Assembly: GCA_004556565.1 (NCBI GenBank)
Contig: SFGN01000003.1
Location: forward strand, 48,252-112,251
Length of the DNA: 64,000 nt
Source of the DNA: Lachnospiraceae bacterium
GTDB lineage: Bacteria > Bacillota_A > Clostridia > Lachnospirales > Lachnospiraceae
Direction of reading: 5' to 3'
Shown here: in pieces, positions 18,586 through 28,093 of the stretch
Layout of the letters: each line of letters begins with the position of its first letter
Position numbering within the stretch: the stretch's first letter is position 1
Position numbers and translations under genes: made by a program
The notes under the pieces: generated by a model
What the model saw: only the letters and a program-made list of their open reading frames with translations
Told to the model about the DNA's origin: nothing
The model's database searches: none

Positions 18586-19407
18586 ATGGAATTATCAGGA
18601 AGGTTAAAAATGGTTGCTTCCCTTGTAACAGAGGGAAGCAGAGTTGCCGATATTGGGACAGACCATGCATATATTCCAATCTTTCTCGTGCTGGAAGGCA
18701 AGTCGCCTTCAGCGATTGCCATGGACGTAAAACAAGGACCGCTTCAACGTGCGGAAGAACATATTAGAGAGGCAGGCCTGGCAGATACAGTCAGTGTCAG
18801 GCTTTCTGACGGGCTGCAAAATCTGGGAATCAATGAAGCAGATGCAGCCGTACTTGCCGGGATGGGCGGCACACTTATGATCAGGATTCTTCAGAATCAC
18901 TGGGAAACCACTGTCAGCCTGAAAGAGTGTATTCTTCAGCCACAGTCTGAAGTGGCAGCAGTAAGAGCCTTTCTGTTAGAGAAAGGCTTTTCTTTTCTTG
19001 AGGAAGAAATGGTGTATGAGGACGGGAAATACTATCCTATGATGAAAGTGAAACCGCCGGTTCCTGCTTTTATATCTGTTTTGGAAAATGCAACTGCGCA
19101 GGGAAAGTCAAATGGAAAAAGTATGCGAAAACAGTGTACCGGTGTGGAAAAGTTGAATGTAGCAGAGTCATGGGGTTGGAATGAAACGGAGATTCGCTTC
19201 GGTAAATATCTATTGGAAAAGCAGCATCCTGTACTGAAGCAATTTCTGGAAAGAGAAGAGGAATTGTATACACGAATACTTTCCAGACTGGAACAGTCGG
19301 CAGGAGAACGTATTGAAAAACGAAAAGAAGAAATTATAAAAGAATTGGAATACATCAGAAAGGGATTGGGATACTATGATTTGCAAAGATATAATCAGAA
19401 AGATTGA
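18586..19407 (+). CDS. trmK: tRNA (adenine(22)-N1)-methyltransferase
   Basis: Encodes 273 residues. The SAM-binding motif is VADIGTDHAYIPIFLV near residue 20, followed by AVLAGMGGTLM, typical of TrmK (COG2384). The C terminus is a long charged helix. It methylates A22 in tRNAs. It starts 12 bases after rpoD and overlaps the next gene by 32 bases, so translation is probably coupled. Confidence 0.92.
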   Translation: MELSGRLKMVASLVTEGSRVADIGTDHAYIPIFLVLEGKSPSAIAMDVKQGPLQRAEEHIREAGLADTVSVRLSDGLQNLGINEADAAVLAGMGGTLMIRILQNHWETTVSLKECILQPQSEVAAVRAFLLEKGFSFLEEEMVYEDGKYYPMMKVKPPVPAFISVLENATAQGKSNGKSMRKQCTGVEKLNVAESWGWNETEIRFGKYLLEKQHPVLKQFLEREEELYTRILSRLEQSAGERIEKRKEEIIKELEYIRKGLGYYDLQRYNQKD

Positions 19408-20158
19408 AGAGGTGTATCCAAAAGAGGCAGCACTTGGTTTTGACAATGTAGGTCTGCTTGTCGGGAGAAGCGGCAGAGAGGTCCGACGTGTTTTTCTTGC
19501 CCTTGATGCAACAGATGAGGTCATTCATGCGGCAAAAGCTTTTCAGGCAGATATGTTAATTACGCACCACCCTTTGATTTTTTCGCCTATGAAAAGTATT
19601 ACAGACAGTGATTTTATCGGGAGAAGAGTGATTGAAATAATACATCATGACATTTCATATTATGCAATGCATACCAATTATGATGTGATGAGAATGGCGA
19701 AGCTTTCTTCGGATATCTTGGGACTTACGGATACGGATGTTCTTGATCCGACGAGGGAATTTGACGGGAAAGAAGAAGGGATTGGCAGAATAGGTAAAGT
19801 GCCCGAGACCATGACAGTCCGGGAATGCTGTGAATACGTAAAAGAAAAACTGAATCTGGAAGCAGTTAAAGTATTTGGCTCTCTGGAGAAAGAAGTAAAT
19901 ATACTGGCGGTGTCACCCGGTTCAGGGAAAAGTGCGATTAAGCCGGCACTCTGTAAGGGAGCGGATGTCCTTGTGACAGGCGATATCGGTCATCATGAAG
20001 GGATTGATGCCGCTGAACAGGGGCTGGCAGTTATTGATGCAGGACATTACGGGACAGAATATATTTTTATGGAAGATATGAAAGCTTTTCTGCATAAAGA
20101 ACTTCCGGAGCTCATAGTCATGGAAGCAGAAATGGAAATTCCATTTCGGATCTTATAA
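19376..20158 (+). CDS. Nif3-like dinuclear metal centre protein
   Basis: Encodes 260 residues of the Nif3/YqfO family. Metal ligands are seen in LITHHPLIFSPMKS and AMHTNYDVM near the start and in GDIGHHEGIDA and DAGHYGTE near the end. It lacks the middle PII-like insert of Bacillus YqfO. The biochemical role is unsettled, and GTP cyclohydrolase I-like activity has been proposed for the family. Its start codon lies inside trmK, as in many Firmicutes. It is the last gene of the rpoD cluster. Confidence 0.9.
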   Translation: MICKDIIRKIEEVYPKEAALGFDNVGLLVGRSGREVRRVFLALDATDEVIHAAKAFQADMLITHHPLIFSPMKSITDSDFIGRRVIEIIHHDISYYAMHTNYDVMRMAKLSSDILGLTDTDVLDPTREFDGKEEGIGRIGKVPETMTVRECCEYVKEKLNLEAVKVFGSLEKEVNILAVSPGSGKSAIKPALCKGADVLVTGDIGHHEGIDAAEQGLAVIDAGHYGTEYIFMEDMKAFLHKELPELIVMEAEMEIPFRIL

Positions 20159-20265
20159 CGGAATTTGCACCGTTTCCGTAAGTAAGGTGAAAAACAGCTT
20201 CTTAATGTTTTTAAAATGTAATGTGCGGATCAAGAAATTATTAAAGAGGAAAGAAGGTGAAAGCT

Positions 20266-21933
20266 ATGGATAAAAAAACATATACTGTAACCATCGCAGG
20301 AGAGGGAAAATCATATGAAGAGGGAACGGCTTATCTTACAATTGCGGAAGAATTTCAGCATCTTTATCGATATCCGATTGTACTTGCCCTCGTGAATCAG
20401 AGCAGGCTGCAGGAACTGGGAAAGACAGTGGATTCGGACTGTGAACTGACGTTTCTTACAGCAGCAGATAAATATGGGTATGAGGCTTACCGCAGAAGCA
20501 TGTGTTTTTTGATGGTCAAGGCGGTACATGACGTAGTAGGTCACGAAAAGGCCGCGAAGGTCCGTGTTCATTTTTCAGTCAGCAAGGGATATTATTGTAC
20601 GGTTGAAGGGGACGTAACAGTAGATGCGGAATTCCTTCGTCGTGTTGACGCGAGAATGCGAGAGCTTGCAGCAAACAGAATCAGGATTGAAAAAGATACG
20701 ATCCGTACGGAAGAGGCTGTTGAAAAGTTTGAGAAGCATGGAATGTATGATAAAAAGAGATTGTTTGAATACCGCCGTTCCTCATGGGTAAATGTATATA
20801 GAATTAATGAGTTTGAAGATTATTATTATGGATACATGGTTCCGGATACCGGATATTTAACACATTTTGCCTTATTTTTGTATGAGGATGGCTTCGTCCT
20901 GCAGATGCCGGCTCTGGAAAATCCGTTGGCGGTGCCGCCTTTTGAGCCGTGCCAGAAACTTTTTCAGGTGTTGAAGGAATCCGTGAAGTGGGGAGATATC
21001 CAGGATATTGAGACGGTAGGGGCATTAAACGAAATGATAACCACGCAGGATATGCGGGAGGTGGTGCTTGTACAGGAGGCGCATCAGGAGCGGCAGATCG
21101 GTGAAATAGCAAAGAAAATTTCAGAAAACCCTGATATAAAGTTTATCCTTGTGGCAGGTCCGTCTTCTTCCGGCAAAACTACATTTTCGCACAGACTGTC
21201 AATTCAGCTAAGGGTAAATGGGATGAAGCCACATCCGATAGCCGTGGATAATTATTTTTTGAATCGTGAAGATACACCAAAAGATGAAGAAGGAAATTAC
21301 AATTTTGAATGTCTTGAAGCAATTGATATCCGGCAGTTCAACCGGGATATGACAGCTTTGCTTCGGGGAGAGAAGGTATATCTTCCGGTATATAATTTTA
21401 AGACAGGGCAGAGGATGTGGGAGTCAAAACCAAAGCAATTAGGAGAAAATGATGTCCTTGTAATAGAAGGAATACACTGCCTGAATCCGAAAATGACAGA
21501 AATGCTTTCAGATAAAAATAAATTTAAAATCTATATCAGTGCCCTGACGCAGTTAAACATTGATGAGCATAATCGTATTCCGTCTACGGACGGCAGGCTG
21601 ATCCGTAGAATCGTGCGGGATGCAAGAACACGAGGCACCTCGGCATCGCAGACAATTGCTATGTGGAAGTCTGTCCGAAGGGGTGAGGAAGAGTACATTT
21701 TCCCGTTTCAGGAAGAGGCTGATGCGATGTTTAATTCATCGTTATTGTATGAGATTGCGGTTCTGAAGCAATATGTAGAACCTCTTTTGTTCGGAGTGGA
21801 AAAAAATACCCCCGAATATGCAGAGGCAAAAAGGCTGCTGAAATTTTTTGATTATTTTGTGGGAATCGGCAGTGATGTTGTTCCTACAAATTCTTTGCTG
21901 CGTGAGTTCATCGGCGGAGGATGTTTTTTATAA
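20266..21933 (+). CDS. Nucleoside (uridine) kinase with ThrRS-like N-terminal domain
   Basis: Encodes 555 residues. Residues about 1-240 resemble the TGS and second additional (editing-type) domain of threonyl-tRNA synthetase. Residues about 270-555 are a uridine kinase-like P-loop kinase (LVAGPSSSGKTTF Walker A, DNYFLNREDTP, IEGIHCLNP). This fusion is widespread in clostridia. The kinase part probably phosphorylates uridine or another nucleoside, and the role of the ThrRS-like part is unclear. The ATG at 20266 is favoured over the GTG at 20257 by its 8-base distance from AAGAAGG. Confidence 0.88.
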   Translation: MDKKTYTVTIAGEGKSYEEGTAYLTIAEEFQHLYRYPIVLALVNQSRLQELGKTVDSDCELTFLTAADKYGYEAYRRSMCFLMVKAVHDVVGHEKAAKVRVHFSVSKGYYCTVEGDVTVDAEFLRRVDARMRELAANRIRIEKDTIRTEEAVEKFEKHGMYDKKRLFEYRRSSWVNVYRINEFEDYYYGYMVPDTGYLTHFALFLYEDGFVLQMPALENPLAVPPFEPCQKLFQVLKESVKWGDIQDIETVGALNEMITTQDMREVVLVQEAHQERQIGEIAKKISENPDIKFILVAGPSSSGKTTFSHRLSIQLRVNGMKPHPIAVDNYFLNREDTPKDEEGNYNFECLEAIDIRQFNRDMTALLRGEKVYLPVYNFKTGQRMWESKPKQLGENDVLVIEGIHCLNPKMTEMLSDKNKFKIYISALTQLNIDEHNRIPSTDGRLIRRIVRDARTRGTSASQTIAMWKSVRRGEEEYIFPFQEEADAMFNSSLLYEIAVLKQYVEPLLFGVEKNTPEYAEAKRLLKFFDYFVGIGSDVVPTNSLLREFIGGGCFL

Positions 21934-21947
21934 TATAAATAAAATTG

Positions 21948-21972
21948 TGGGAGCTGTCTGTAACAGCTCCCA
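21948..21972. terminator. Bidirectional hairpin between the convergent kinase and aroC genes
   Basis: TGGGAGCTGT (21948-21957) pairs with ACAGCTCCCA (21963-21972). A T-rich stretch follows when read on minus, so it suits aroC best. Confidence 0.75.
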
Positions 21973-21986
21973 TTAATAATATATGG

Positions 21987-23087
21987 TTATTTACAGTAAA
22001 AGTCAATAATTCTGTCAAGACGCGCAGCCATGTTGGCAAATAGCATATCAACGATTGTGATTGCAGTCATAGCTTCAACAACAACAACGGCCCTGGGGAC
22101 GATAACAGGATCGTGACGACCATGGATCGAAAGTTCAATATTTTCACCGGACATGTCAACTGTCTTCTGAACCTGTGAGATCGAAGGGGTGGGCTTAAAT
22201 GCTGCACGAATGATAATCGGGCTTGCGTCGCTCATTCCGCCTAAAATACCACCTGCATGGTTGGTTTCTTTTGAAACAGAGGTGCCATCACTGATAAATG
22301 AATCATTATTAAGGCTTCCTTTTGAAGAAGCGGCTGAAAAGCCATCTCCGATTTCGACGCCCTTCACAGCTCCTATAGACATGACTGCCTTTGCCAGATT
22401 TGCATCGAGTTTTTCAAAAACAGTCTCTCCGATACCGGCTGGCATTCCTGTCACGATGCACTCAACGATTCCTCCGGCCGAGTCCTGGCTTTTCATACAT
22501 TCTTCCAGATAAGATGCTGCTCTTGAAGCATATTCATTGTTGGGCATATAAAGAGGATTCTCATTAATACAATTATAGCAGATGGCATCGTCCGGAACAA
22601 CTATATCACCAATAGAGCGGGTGTATGCAGTGACCTGAATACCCATACAGGAAAGTATTTTAGATGCAACGGCCCCTCCGGCAACACGCCCGATCGTCTC
22701 ACGCCCGGAAGAACGTCCGCCGCCGCGGTAATCACGGAATCCATATTTTTGTGTATATGTATAGTCTGCATGTCCCGGTCTGTATACGGAAGCAATATTT
22801 CCATAGTCCCTGGAACGCTGATCCTGATTCTGTACGATAAGTGAAATCGGCGTCCCGGTAGTTTTCCCTTCAAAAACTCCGGATAATATCTGTACCTGAT
22901 CGCTTTCTTGCCGTTTGGTGGTGAACTGATTCTGTCCGGGCTTCCTTCGGTCTAAAAAATGCTGGATATCAGAAGCGTCCAGAGTCAGTCCTGCCGGGCA
23001 TCCGTCGATTACTGCTCCTATGGCTGCCCCATGTGATTCTCCCCACGTAGTAATGCAGAATTGTCTGCCAAAAGTTGAGCCACTCAT
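21987..23087 (-). CDS. aroC: Chorismate synthase
   Basis: Encodes 366 residues. FMN-dependent enzyme converting EPSP to chorismate, the last step of the shikimate pathway. Signatures read on minus: TTWGESHGAAIG at the start, RDYRGGGRSSGRET in the middle and GRHDPVIVPRAVVVVEAM near the end. The start is taken at MSGSTFGRQF (23087), six codons inside the longest frame, as in the family. It is a single-gene unit with its own promoter and a terminator at 21948-21972. Confidence 0.95.
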   Translation of the reverse strand: MSGSTFGRQFCITTWGESHGAAIGAVIDGCPAGLTLDASDIQHFLDRRKPGQNQFTTKRQESDQVQILSGVFEGKTTGTPISLIVQNQDQRSRDYGNIASVYRPGHADYTYTQKYGFRDYRGGGRSSGRETIGRVAGGAVASKILSCMGIQVTAYTRSIGDIVVPDDAICYNCINENPLYMPNNEYASRAASYLEECMKSQDSAGGIVECIVTGMPAGIGETVFEKLDANLAKAVMSIGAVKGVEIGDGFSAASSKGSLNNDSFISDGTSVSKETNHAGGILGGMSDASPIIIRAAFKPTPSISQVQKTVDMSGENIELSIHGRHDPVIVPRAVVVVEAMTAITIVDMLFANMAARLDRIIDFYCK

Positions 23088-23119
23088 GAAAAAATCCCCT
23101 TTCATTTAACATAAAGATA

Positions 23120-23148
23120 ATTATATTAGAGAGGAAAAGGGAATGCAA
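23120..23148 (-). promoter_or_regulatory. Promoter of aroC
   Basis: On minus, TTGCAT (-35, 23143-23148) and TATAAT (-10, 23120-23125) with 17-base spacing. Confidence 0.75.
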
Positions 23149-23180
23149 TCGTTAATTTTATTTAATTTTTTTACTTTAAC

Positions 23181-23209
23181 TGTACAATCTTGTGTTTTCG
23201 TAATATAAT
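23181..23209 (+). promoter_or_regulatory. Promoter of the L,D-transpeptidase gene
   Basis: TGTACA (23181-23186) and TATAAT (23204-23209), spacing 17. The -10 box is perfect and the -35 box weak. Confidence 0.55.
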
Positions 23210-23245
23210 GATTACCAACGGCGAGAAAAGGGAGAGTATTTAATC

Positions 23246-25213
23246 ATGAACAAAAAGAGCGATTTGTATAAGTCTGGCACTCCTGCTGAGAATGCGGAAG
23301 AGAAAAAGCAGTCCTCACTATCTGAAAAAGAGAGAAACAGGATTGAACCGTCAGAAAGTCTATTGGCACAAGACAGTGAAGACTACTGGCTGGATGAAGA
23401 AGAACCGGCAGAAGACAGCGAAGACTACTGGCTGGATGAAGAAGAACCGGCAGAAGACAGTGAAGACTACTGGCTGGATGATGAGGACGATTTTCAGGAC
23501 AATGTAGATGAGGATGATATGACCGCGGATATAAGTGACAGCTGGGAGGACATGGAACTTCAGGTCGAGGAAGCGGATGATCTGGATGTGTCGGATCACG
23601 TTGCTGGAGAAGAGAATGCTGACGGGGCAGCCGGAGGCATAAAGGGAAGATCTGATTATGATGGTGATATGAAAGCTCTGGTTAAGAAGAAAAAGCCGGG
23701 CAGTGCAAAAAGCGGCAAAAAAACAACAAAGAAGAAATCAGAGCATCCACAAAATTCTGAAGTTTCCGGCGAGCAGAAAGCTTCTGTCAATAAACAAGCA
23801 ACTGAAAAGAAAAAAGGGAAAGGATTAAAAATCTTCGGCATTGTGGTATTGGTGTTAATTATTGTACTTGGAGCTGCATACGCGGGAATATCCGTGTTTT
23901 TTATGTCGCATTTTTACCCGAATACCGAAATTAACGGTAAGGATTTTTCTTTTGGCACGGTGGAAGATGTTGACACTTACATAAAAGGAGAAGTTCAGAA
24001 TTACACACTTACGATTGTACAGAAAAAGAATGAGACAGATGTCATAACTGCTGAAGATATTTCTCTTGTACATGAAGAAAATGATGAAATTACATCTGCA
24101 TTGGAAGAACAGAATCCGTTTCTGTGGCCAATGGCATTTTTCTCGAAGAAAACAGAGAATGTTACCGTAGAAGTATCTTATGATAAAGAAGCCTTGAATG
24201 AAAAACTGGAATCAATCAAGTCAATGCGTGCCGAAAAGATTCCGGCGGTATCTGCATATCCGAAATTTGACGGTGAGCAGTTTGTGATTGAGCCTGAAGT
24301 GACGGGTACAGATGTGAATAAAGACGTGCTTATGGAAAGAGCGGAAGAATATATCAACGCATTTCTCCCTGAACTCGATATGGAGAAAGAAAAATGCTAT
24401 GTATTTCCGAAGTATACTTCTGAGTCGAAGGAAGTAAAAGATGCCTGCGATGAGGCGAATAAATATTTAAAAGCAAGTATTACATATCCGATGTCTGAAG
24501 ATGTAGTGGTAGATAAGACGTTGATCTCACAGTGGGTGACGGTGGATGAGAATCTTACCGTGACCTTTAATGAGGAAGAAGTCAGAACCTGGATGGCTGA
24601 GTTTGGAAAAATGTATGATACTGTAGGCTCAACAAGAACTATTACAACACCTTATGGCAAGACAGTGGAAGTTTCCGGCGGAACTTATGGGTGGGAAATT
24701 GATGAAGAAGCTGAGTTTACGGCACTTGTAAACAGTATCAAAAATGGAGAAGTGGCAACTCGCGAGCCGGCTTATGTTCAGACTGCTGCATCACACGGAG
24801 CGCAGGATTGGGGCTCTACTTATGCGGAAGTTGATATATCCGCCCAGCATATGTGGTTTATCTCCAACGGTGCAGTCGTTCTTGAGACAGATGTGGTGAC
24901 AGGCGTGCCAATACCGTCGAGAGAAACACCGTCAGGCGTATATTCCATACTTGAGATGGAAAGGAATAAGACTTTAGTAGGAGAAAAGGATCCGGAGACT
25001 GGAAAACCGGAATATGAGACGCCGGTTGCTTACTGGATGCGTGTCACCTGGTCCGGAATCGGATTCCATGATGCGACATGGCAATATGCATTCGGCGGAA
25101 CGAGATATGCGGACGGATGGGGTTCACATGGCTGTATTAATATGCCATATAATCAGGCGGCGGCATTATATGATCTGATTTCTGTGGGAACTCCGGTCAT
25201 TGTTCATTATTAA
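23246..25213 (+). CDS. Membrane-anchored L,D-transpeptidase (YkuD) with acidic tandem-repeat N terminus
   Basis: Encodes 655 residues. Residues 1-190 are cytoplasmic, acidic then lysine-rich, with three copies of a 14-residue repeat centred on DYWLDEEEP (residues about 43-80). One membrane helix (about 195-220, IVVLVLIIVLGAAYAG) follows. Next come peptidoglycan-binding-4-type domains (about 235-510), and last the YkuD catalytic domain with GSHGCINM (Cys about residue 630). It forms 3-3 cross-links or attaches proteins in peptidoglycan, acting outside the membrane. The family usually has a short cytoplasmic tail, so the repeat region is unusual. Confidence 0.9.
   Translation: MNKKSDLYKSGTPAENAEEKKQSSLSEKERNRIEPSESLLAQDSEDYWLDEEEPAEDSEDYWLDEEEPAEDSEDYWLDDEDDFQDNVDEDDMTADISDSWEDMELQVEEADDLDVSDHVAGEENADGAAGGIKGRSDYDGDMKALVKKKKPGSAKSGKKTTKKKSEHPQNSEVSGEQKASVNKQATEKKKGKGLKIFGIVVLVLIIVLGAAYAGISVFFMSHFYPNTEINGKDFSFGTVEDVDTYIKGEVQNYTLTIVQKKNETDVITAEDISLVHEENDEITSALEEQNPFLWPMAFFSKKTENVTVEVSYDKEALNEKLESIKSMRAEKIPAVSAYPKFDGEQFVIEPEVTGTDVNKDVLMERAEEYINAFLPELDMEKEKCYVFPKYTSESKEVKDACDEANKYLKASITYPMSEDVVVDKTLISQWVTVDENLTVTFNEEEVRTWMAEFGKMYDTVGSTRTITTPYGKTVEVSGGTYGWEIDEEAEFTALVNSIKNGEVATREPAYVQTAASHGAQDWGSTYAEVDISAQHMWFISNGAVVLETDVVTGVPIPSRETPSGVYSILEMERNKTLVGEKDPETGKPEYETPVAYWMRVTWSGIGFHDATWQYAFGGTRYADGWGSHGCINMPYNQAAALYDLISVGTPVIVHY
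23372..23490 (+). repeat. Tandem 42-base coding repeat, three copies
   Basis: Copies at 23372-23413, 23414-23455 and 23456-23490 (the last diverges at its end). The first two differ at a single base. Each encodes DSEDYWLDEEEPAE. The near identity at DNA level points to recent expansion by slippage or recombination. Confidence 0.9.
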
Positions 25214-25250
25214 AATAAACAAAAGAAGACATAATAGCAATAGGTCAATG

Positions 25251-25286
25251 AAAACAGGCAGTCTATTTAACGGGGCTGCCTGTTTT
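25251..25286 (+). terminator. Hairpin between the L,D-transpeptidase gene and tgt
   Basis: AAAACAGGCAG (25251-25261) pairs with CTGCCTGTTTT (25276-25286), ending in a T run. It ends only 16 bases before the tgt start, so it may also limit tgt expression. Confidence 0.8.
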
Positions 25287-25301
25287 AGAAAGAGGAAAAA
25301 A

Positions 25302-26432
25302 ATGTATGAATTACTGAAAAAAGACGGGCGTGCAAAGAGAGGCCGTCTGCATACGGTGCATGGGATCATTGAGACACCGGTCTTTATGAATGTGGGGACA
25401 GCGGCGGCAATCAAGGGTGCTGTTTCTACAGATGATCTTCGCGTAATAAAAACACAGGTGGAATTGTCAAATACGTATCATCTTCATGTACGTCCGGGGG
25501 ATAAAATCGTCAAACAGCTTGGAGGACTTCATAAATTTATGAACTGGGATAAGCCTATTCTTACGGATTCAGGCGGATTTCAGGTATTTTCTCTGGCAGG
25601 ACTCAGGAAGATAAAAGAAGAGGGGGTCCATTTCAATTCCCATATTGACGGAAGAAAAATATTTATGGGACCTGAAGAAAGTATGCAGATTCAATCAAAC
25701 CTGGCATCGACGATTGCAATGGCTTTTGACGAATGTCCGCCCAGTGTGGCTGACCGGGCTTATATTAAAGATTCTGTAGACAGAACAGCCCGCTGGCTGA
25801 AGCGCTGCAAAGCAGAGATGGACAGGCTGAATGCCCTTCCGGATACAATCAATAGACAGCAGATGCTGTTCGGAATTAATCAGGGCGGCATTTATGATGA
25901 TATCAGAATTGAACATGCAAAAGTTATCACTGAGCTGGATCTGGCAGGATATGCGATCGGAGGACTTGCAGTCGGGGAATCCCATGAAGAAATGTACAGA
26001 ATCCTGGATTCAGTCGTTCCCTGGCTTCCGGAAAACAAGCCTACTTATCTGATGGGTGTAGGTACTCCGGCGAATATCCTGGAAGCGGTCGACAGAGGTG
26101 TTGATTTCTTTGATTGTGTATATCCAACCAGGAACGGAAGGCATGGTCATGTCTATACCAATCAGGGAAAGCTGAATCTGTTCAATTCAAAATATGAGCT
26201 GGATGAGAGCCCGATCGAAGAGGGGTGTCAGTGTCCGGCATGCAGAAGCTACAGCCGGGCATATATCCGCCATCTGCTGAAAGCAAAGGAAATGCTGGGG
26301 ATGCGGCTTTGCGTACTTCATAACCTGTATTTTTACAATACAATGATGGAAGAAATCAGGGAAGCAATCGATGCAGGATGCTATCAGGCTTATAAAAGGA
26401 AAAAGCTTGAAGGGTTGAACAGTAAAATGTAA
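25302..26432 (+). CDS. tgt: Queuine tRNA-ribosyltransferase (tRNA-guanine transglycosylase)
   Basis: Encodes 376 residues. It exchanges G34 of GUN-anticodon tRNAs for preQ1. DSGGFQVFSL carries the catalytic Asp, and the zinc site CxCxxC...H is seen as GCQCPACRSYSRAY and CVLHNL. The start at MYELLKKDGRAKRGRL (25302) fits the family and follows AGAGGAA; upstream in-frame codons overlap the terminator. It is grouped with yajC as in many bacteria. Confidence 0.95.
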   Translation: MYELLKKDGRAKRGRLHTVHGIIETPVFMNVGTAAAIKGAVSTDDLRVIKTQVELSNTYHLHVRPGDKIVKQLGGLHKFMNWDKPILTDSGGFQVFSLAGLRKIKEEGVHFNSHIDGRKIFMGPEESMQIQSNLASTIAMAFDECPPSVADRAYIKDSVDRTARWLKRCKAEMDRLNALPDTINRQQMLFGINQGGIYDDIRIEHAKVITELDLAGYAIGGLAVGESHEEMYRILDSVVPWLPENKPTYLMGVGTPANILEAVDRGVDFFDCVYPTRNGRHGHVYTNQGKLNLFNSKYELDESPIEEGCQCPACRSYSRAYIRHLLKAKEMLGMRLCVLHNLYFYNTMMEEIREAIDAGCYQAYKRKKLEGLNSKM

Positions 26433-26440
26433 AATTTAGC

Positions 26441-26469
26441 TTGAACTATTCATAAGAATTGTGTATGAT
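26441..26469 (+). promoter_or_regulatory. Promoter of yajC
   Basis: TTGAAC (26441-26446) and TATGAT (26464-26469), spacing 17. Confidence 0.65.
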
Positions 26470-26503
26470 ATGAGATAGTGCTGGAATAACAGGAGGAAGA
26501 AAA

Positions 26504-26818
26504 ATGAATGGATTATTAGCAGCAGGTGAGACTGGAAGCGTTGCAGGATTTGGCGGCATTATTGTAATTTATGCATTGCTTTTCGGTGCGTTGTATTTCT
26601 TTTTGATCAGGCCGCAGAAGAAGGAACAAAAGAGACTGAAGGCAATGATCGAGTCAGTTGAGATTGGTGATACTGTCCTGACAACAAGTGGATTTTATGG
26701 GGTAGTAATTGATATCACAGAGGATGATGTGATTGTAGAGTTTGGGAATAACAAGAACTGCCGTATCCCGATGCAGAAGGCAGCGATTGCCCAGATTGAG
26801 AAACCGGGAGCTGAATAG
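26504..26818 (+). CDS. yajC: Preprotein translocase subunit YajC
   Basis: Encodes 104 residues: one membrane helix (IIVIYALLFGALYFFLIRPQKKEQK, residues about 15-38) and a small cytoplasmic beta domain (GDTVLTTSGFYGVV). It associates with SecDF and aids protein export. The ribosome binding site is AGGAGG. A terminator follows. Confidence 0.94.
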   Translation: MNGLLAAGETGSVAGFGGIIVIYALLFGALYFFLIRPQKKEQKRLKAMIESVEIGDTVLTTSGFYGVVIDITEDDVIVEFGNNKNCRIPMQKAAIAQIEKPGAE

Positions 26819-26833
26819 GATAAGCTAAAAACG

Positions 26834-26863
26834 GACCGAAAGCGACTGCTTTCGGTCACTTTT
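26834..26863 (+). terminator. Intrinsic terminator after yajC
   Basis: GACCGAAAGC (26834-26843), loop GACT, GCTTTCGGTC (26848-26857), then a T-rich stretch. Confidence 0.88.
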
Positions 26864-26876
26864 GCGTGTTAAAGGG

Positions 26877-26905
26877 TTGAAACAGCAGTGAAAATGCGGT
26901 ATGAT
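26877..26905 (+). promoter_or_regulatory. Promoter of the leuB-ilvD-ilvB-serC-serA operon
   Basis: TTGAAA (26877-26882) and TATGAT (26900-26905), spacing 17. The leader before leuB is only about 30 bases, so there is no room for a T-box or leader-peptide attenuator. Confidence 0.7.
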
Positions 26906-26940
26906 ATAACGTAGCATTTTAATTTGGAAGGAAGAGAGCT

Positions 26941-28026
26941 ATGAAATTAAATATAGGCGTTATTAAAGGTGACGGCATCGGTCCGGAAATCGTGAACGAG
27001 GCAATGAAGGTGCTTGACCAAATCGCAGCGGTATATGAGCATAACATAGAATATACCCAGCTTCTTATGGGGGGAGCGTCCATTGATGTACATGGCATCC
27101 CGCTTACAGATGAGACGATTGAGGCGGCAAAGAAAAGCGATGCGGTTCTGATGGGCTCTATCGGCGGCGATGCTAAAACGTCTCCGTGGTATAAGCTTGA
27201 ACCATCGAAAAGACCGGAAGCGGGTCTTCTGAAGATCAGGAAAGAGCTTAATTTATTCGCAAACCTCCGTCCTGCGGTACTTTATGATGAATTAAAGGGC
27301 GCATGTCCACTGAAAGAGGAGATTACAGACGGCGGGTTTGACATGATGATAATGAGAGAACTGACCGGCGGACTGTATTTTGGAGAAAGACGTACCGAAG
27401 AGATTGACGGAGTTATGACCGCAATAGATTCACTTACATATAATGAAAATGAAATCCGGAGAATTGCGCGCAGAGGTTTTGATATTGCAATGAAACGCCG
27501 GAAAAAAGTGACAAGTGTTGATAAAGCGAACGTACTGGATTCTTCAAGGCTGTGGAGGAAAGTCGTGGAGGAAGTCGCTCTGGATTATCCGGAAGTAACC
27601 CTGGAGCATATGCTGGTAGATAATTGTGCGATGCAGCTTGTAAAAGACCCGAGGCAGTTCGATGTGATCCTTACAGAGAATATGTTTGGGGATATTCTTT
27701 CTGATGAAGCAAGTATGGTGACAGGCTCCATCGGGATGTTAGCATCTGCAAGCCTGAATGAGACAAAATTTGGTCTTTACGAGCCAAGCGGCGGTTCTGC
27801 TCCGGATATTGCCGGAAAAGGAATTGCGAATCCGATCGCCACGATTTTATCCGCAGCCATGATGCTTCGTTTTTCTTTTGATCTTGATAAAGAAGCTGAT
27901 GCAATTGAGAATGCGGTGGCAGCAGTGCTGAAGGCGGGATACCGTACAATCGACATTATGTCAGCAGGAAAAACACAGATCGGCACTGCCGAGATGGGTG
28001 ACAGGATCTGTTCATTTATTATATAA
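26941..28026 (+). CDS. leuB: 3-isopropylmalate dehydrogenase
   Basis: Encodes 361 residues. It oxidises and decarboxylates 3-isopropylmalate in leucine synthesis. GDGIGPEIVNEAM lies at the start, the substrate-loop arginines in RKELNLFANLRP, and the NAD/metal motif in TENMFGDILSDEASMVTGSIGM. It heads a run of branched-chain and serine genes; leuA, leuC and leuD are not in the window. Confidence 0.96.
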   Translation: MKLNIGVIKGDGIGPEIVNEAMKVLDQIAAVYEHNIEYTQLLMGGASIDVHGIPLTDETIEAAKKSDAVLMGSIGGDAKTSPWYKLEPSKRPEAGLLKIRKELNLFANLRPAVLYDELKGACPLKEEITDGGFDMMIMRELTGGLYFGERRTEEIDGVMTAIDSLTYNENEIRRIARRGFDIAMKRRKKVTSVDKANVLDSSRLWRKVVEEVALDYPEVTLEHMLVDNCAMQLVKDPRQFDVILTENMFGDILSDEASMVTGSIGMLASASLNETKFGLYEPSGGSAPDIAGKGIANPIATILSAAMMLRFSFDLDKEADAIENAVAAVLKAGYRTIDIMSAGKTQIGTAEMGDRICSFII

Positions 28027-28093
28027 AACCGATTACGGAATCAAAATATGATTGTATTCTGGAATTCTTGAATTTGGAAGGAGAGGTAAACCA

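Noticed and set aside
26864..26940. Possible T-box or leader attenuator before leuB
   Set aside because: The promoter lies only about 35 bases from the start codon, leaving no room for such a leader.
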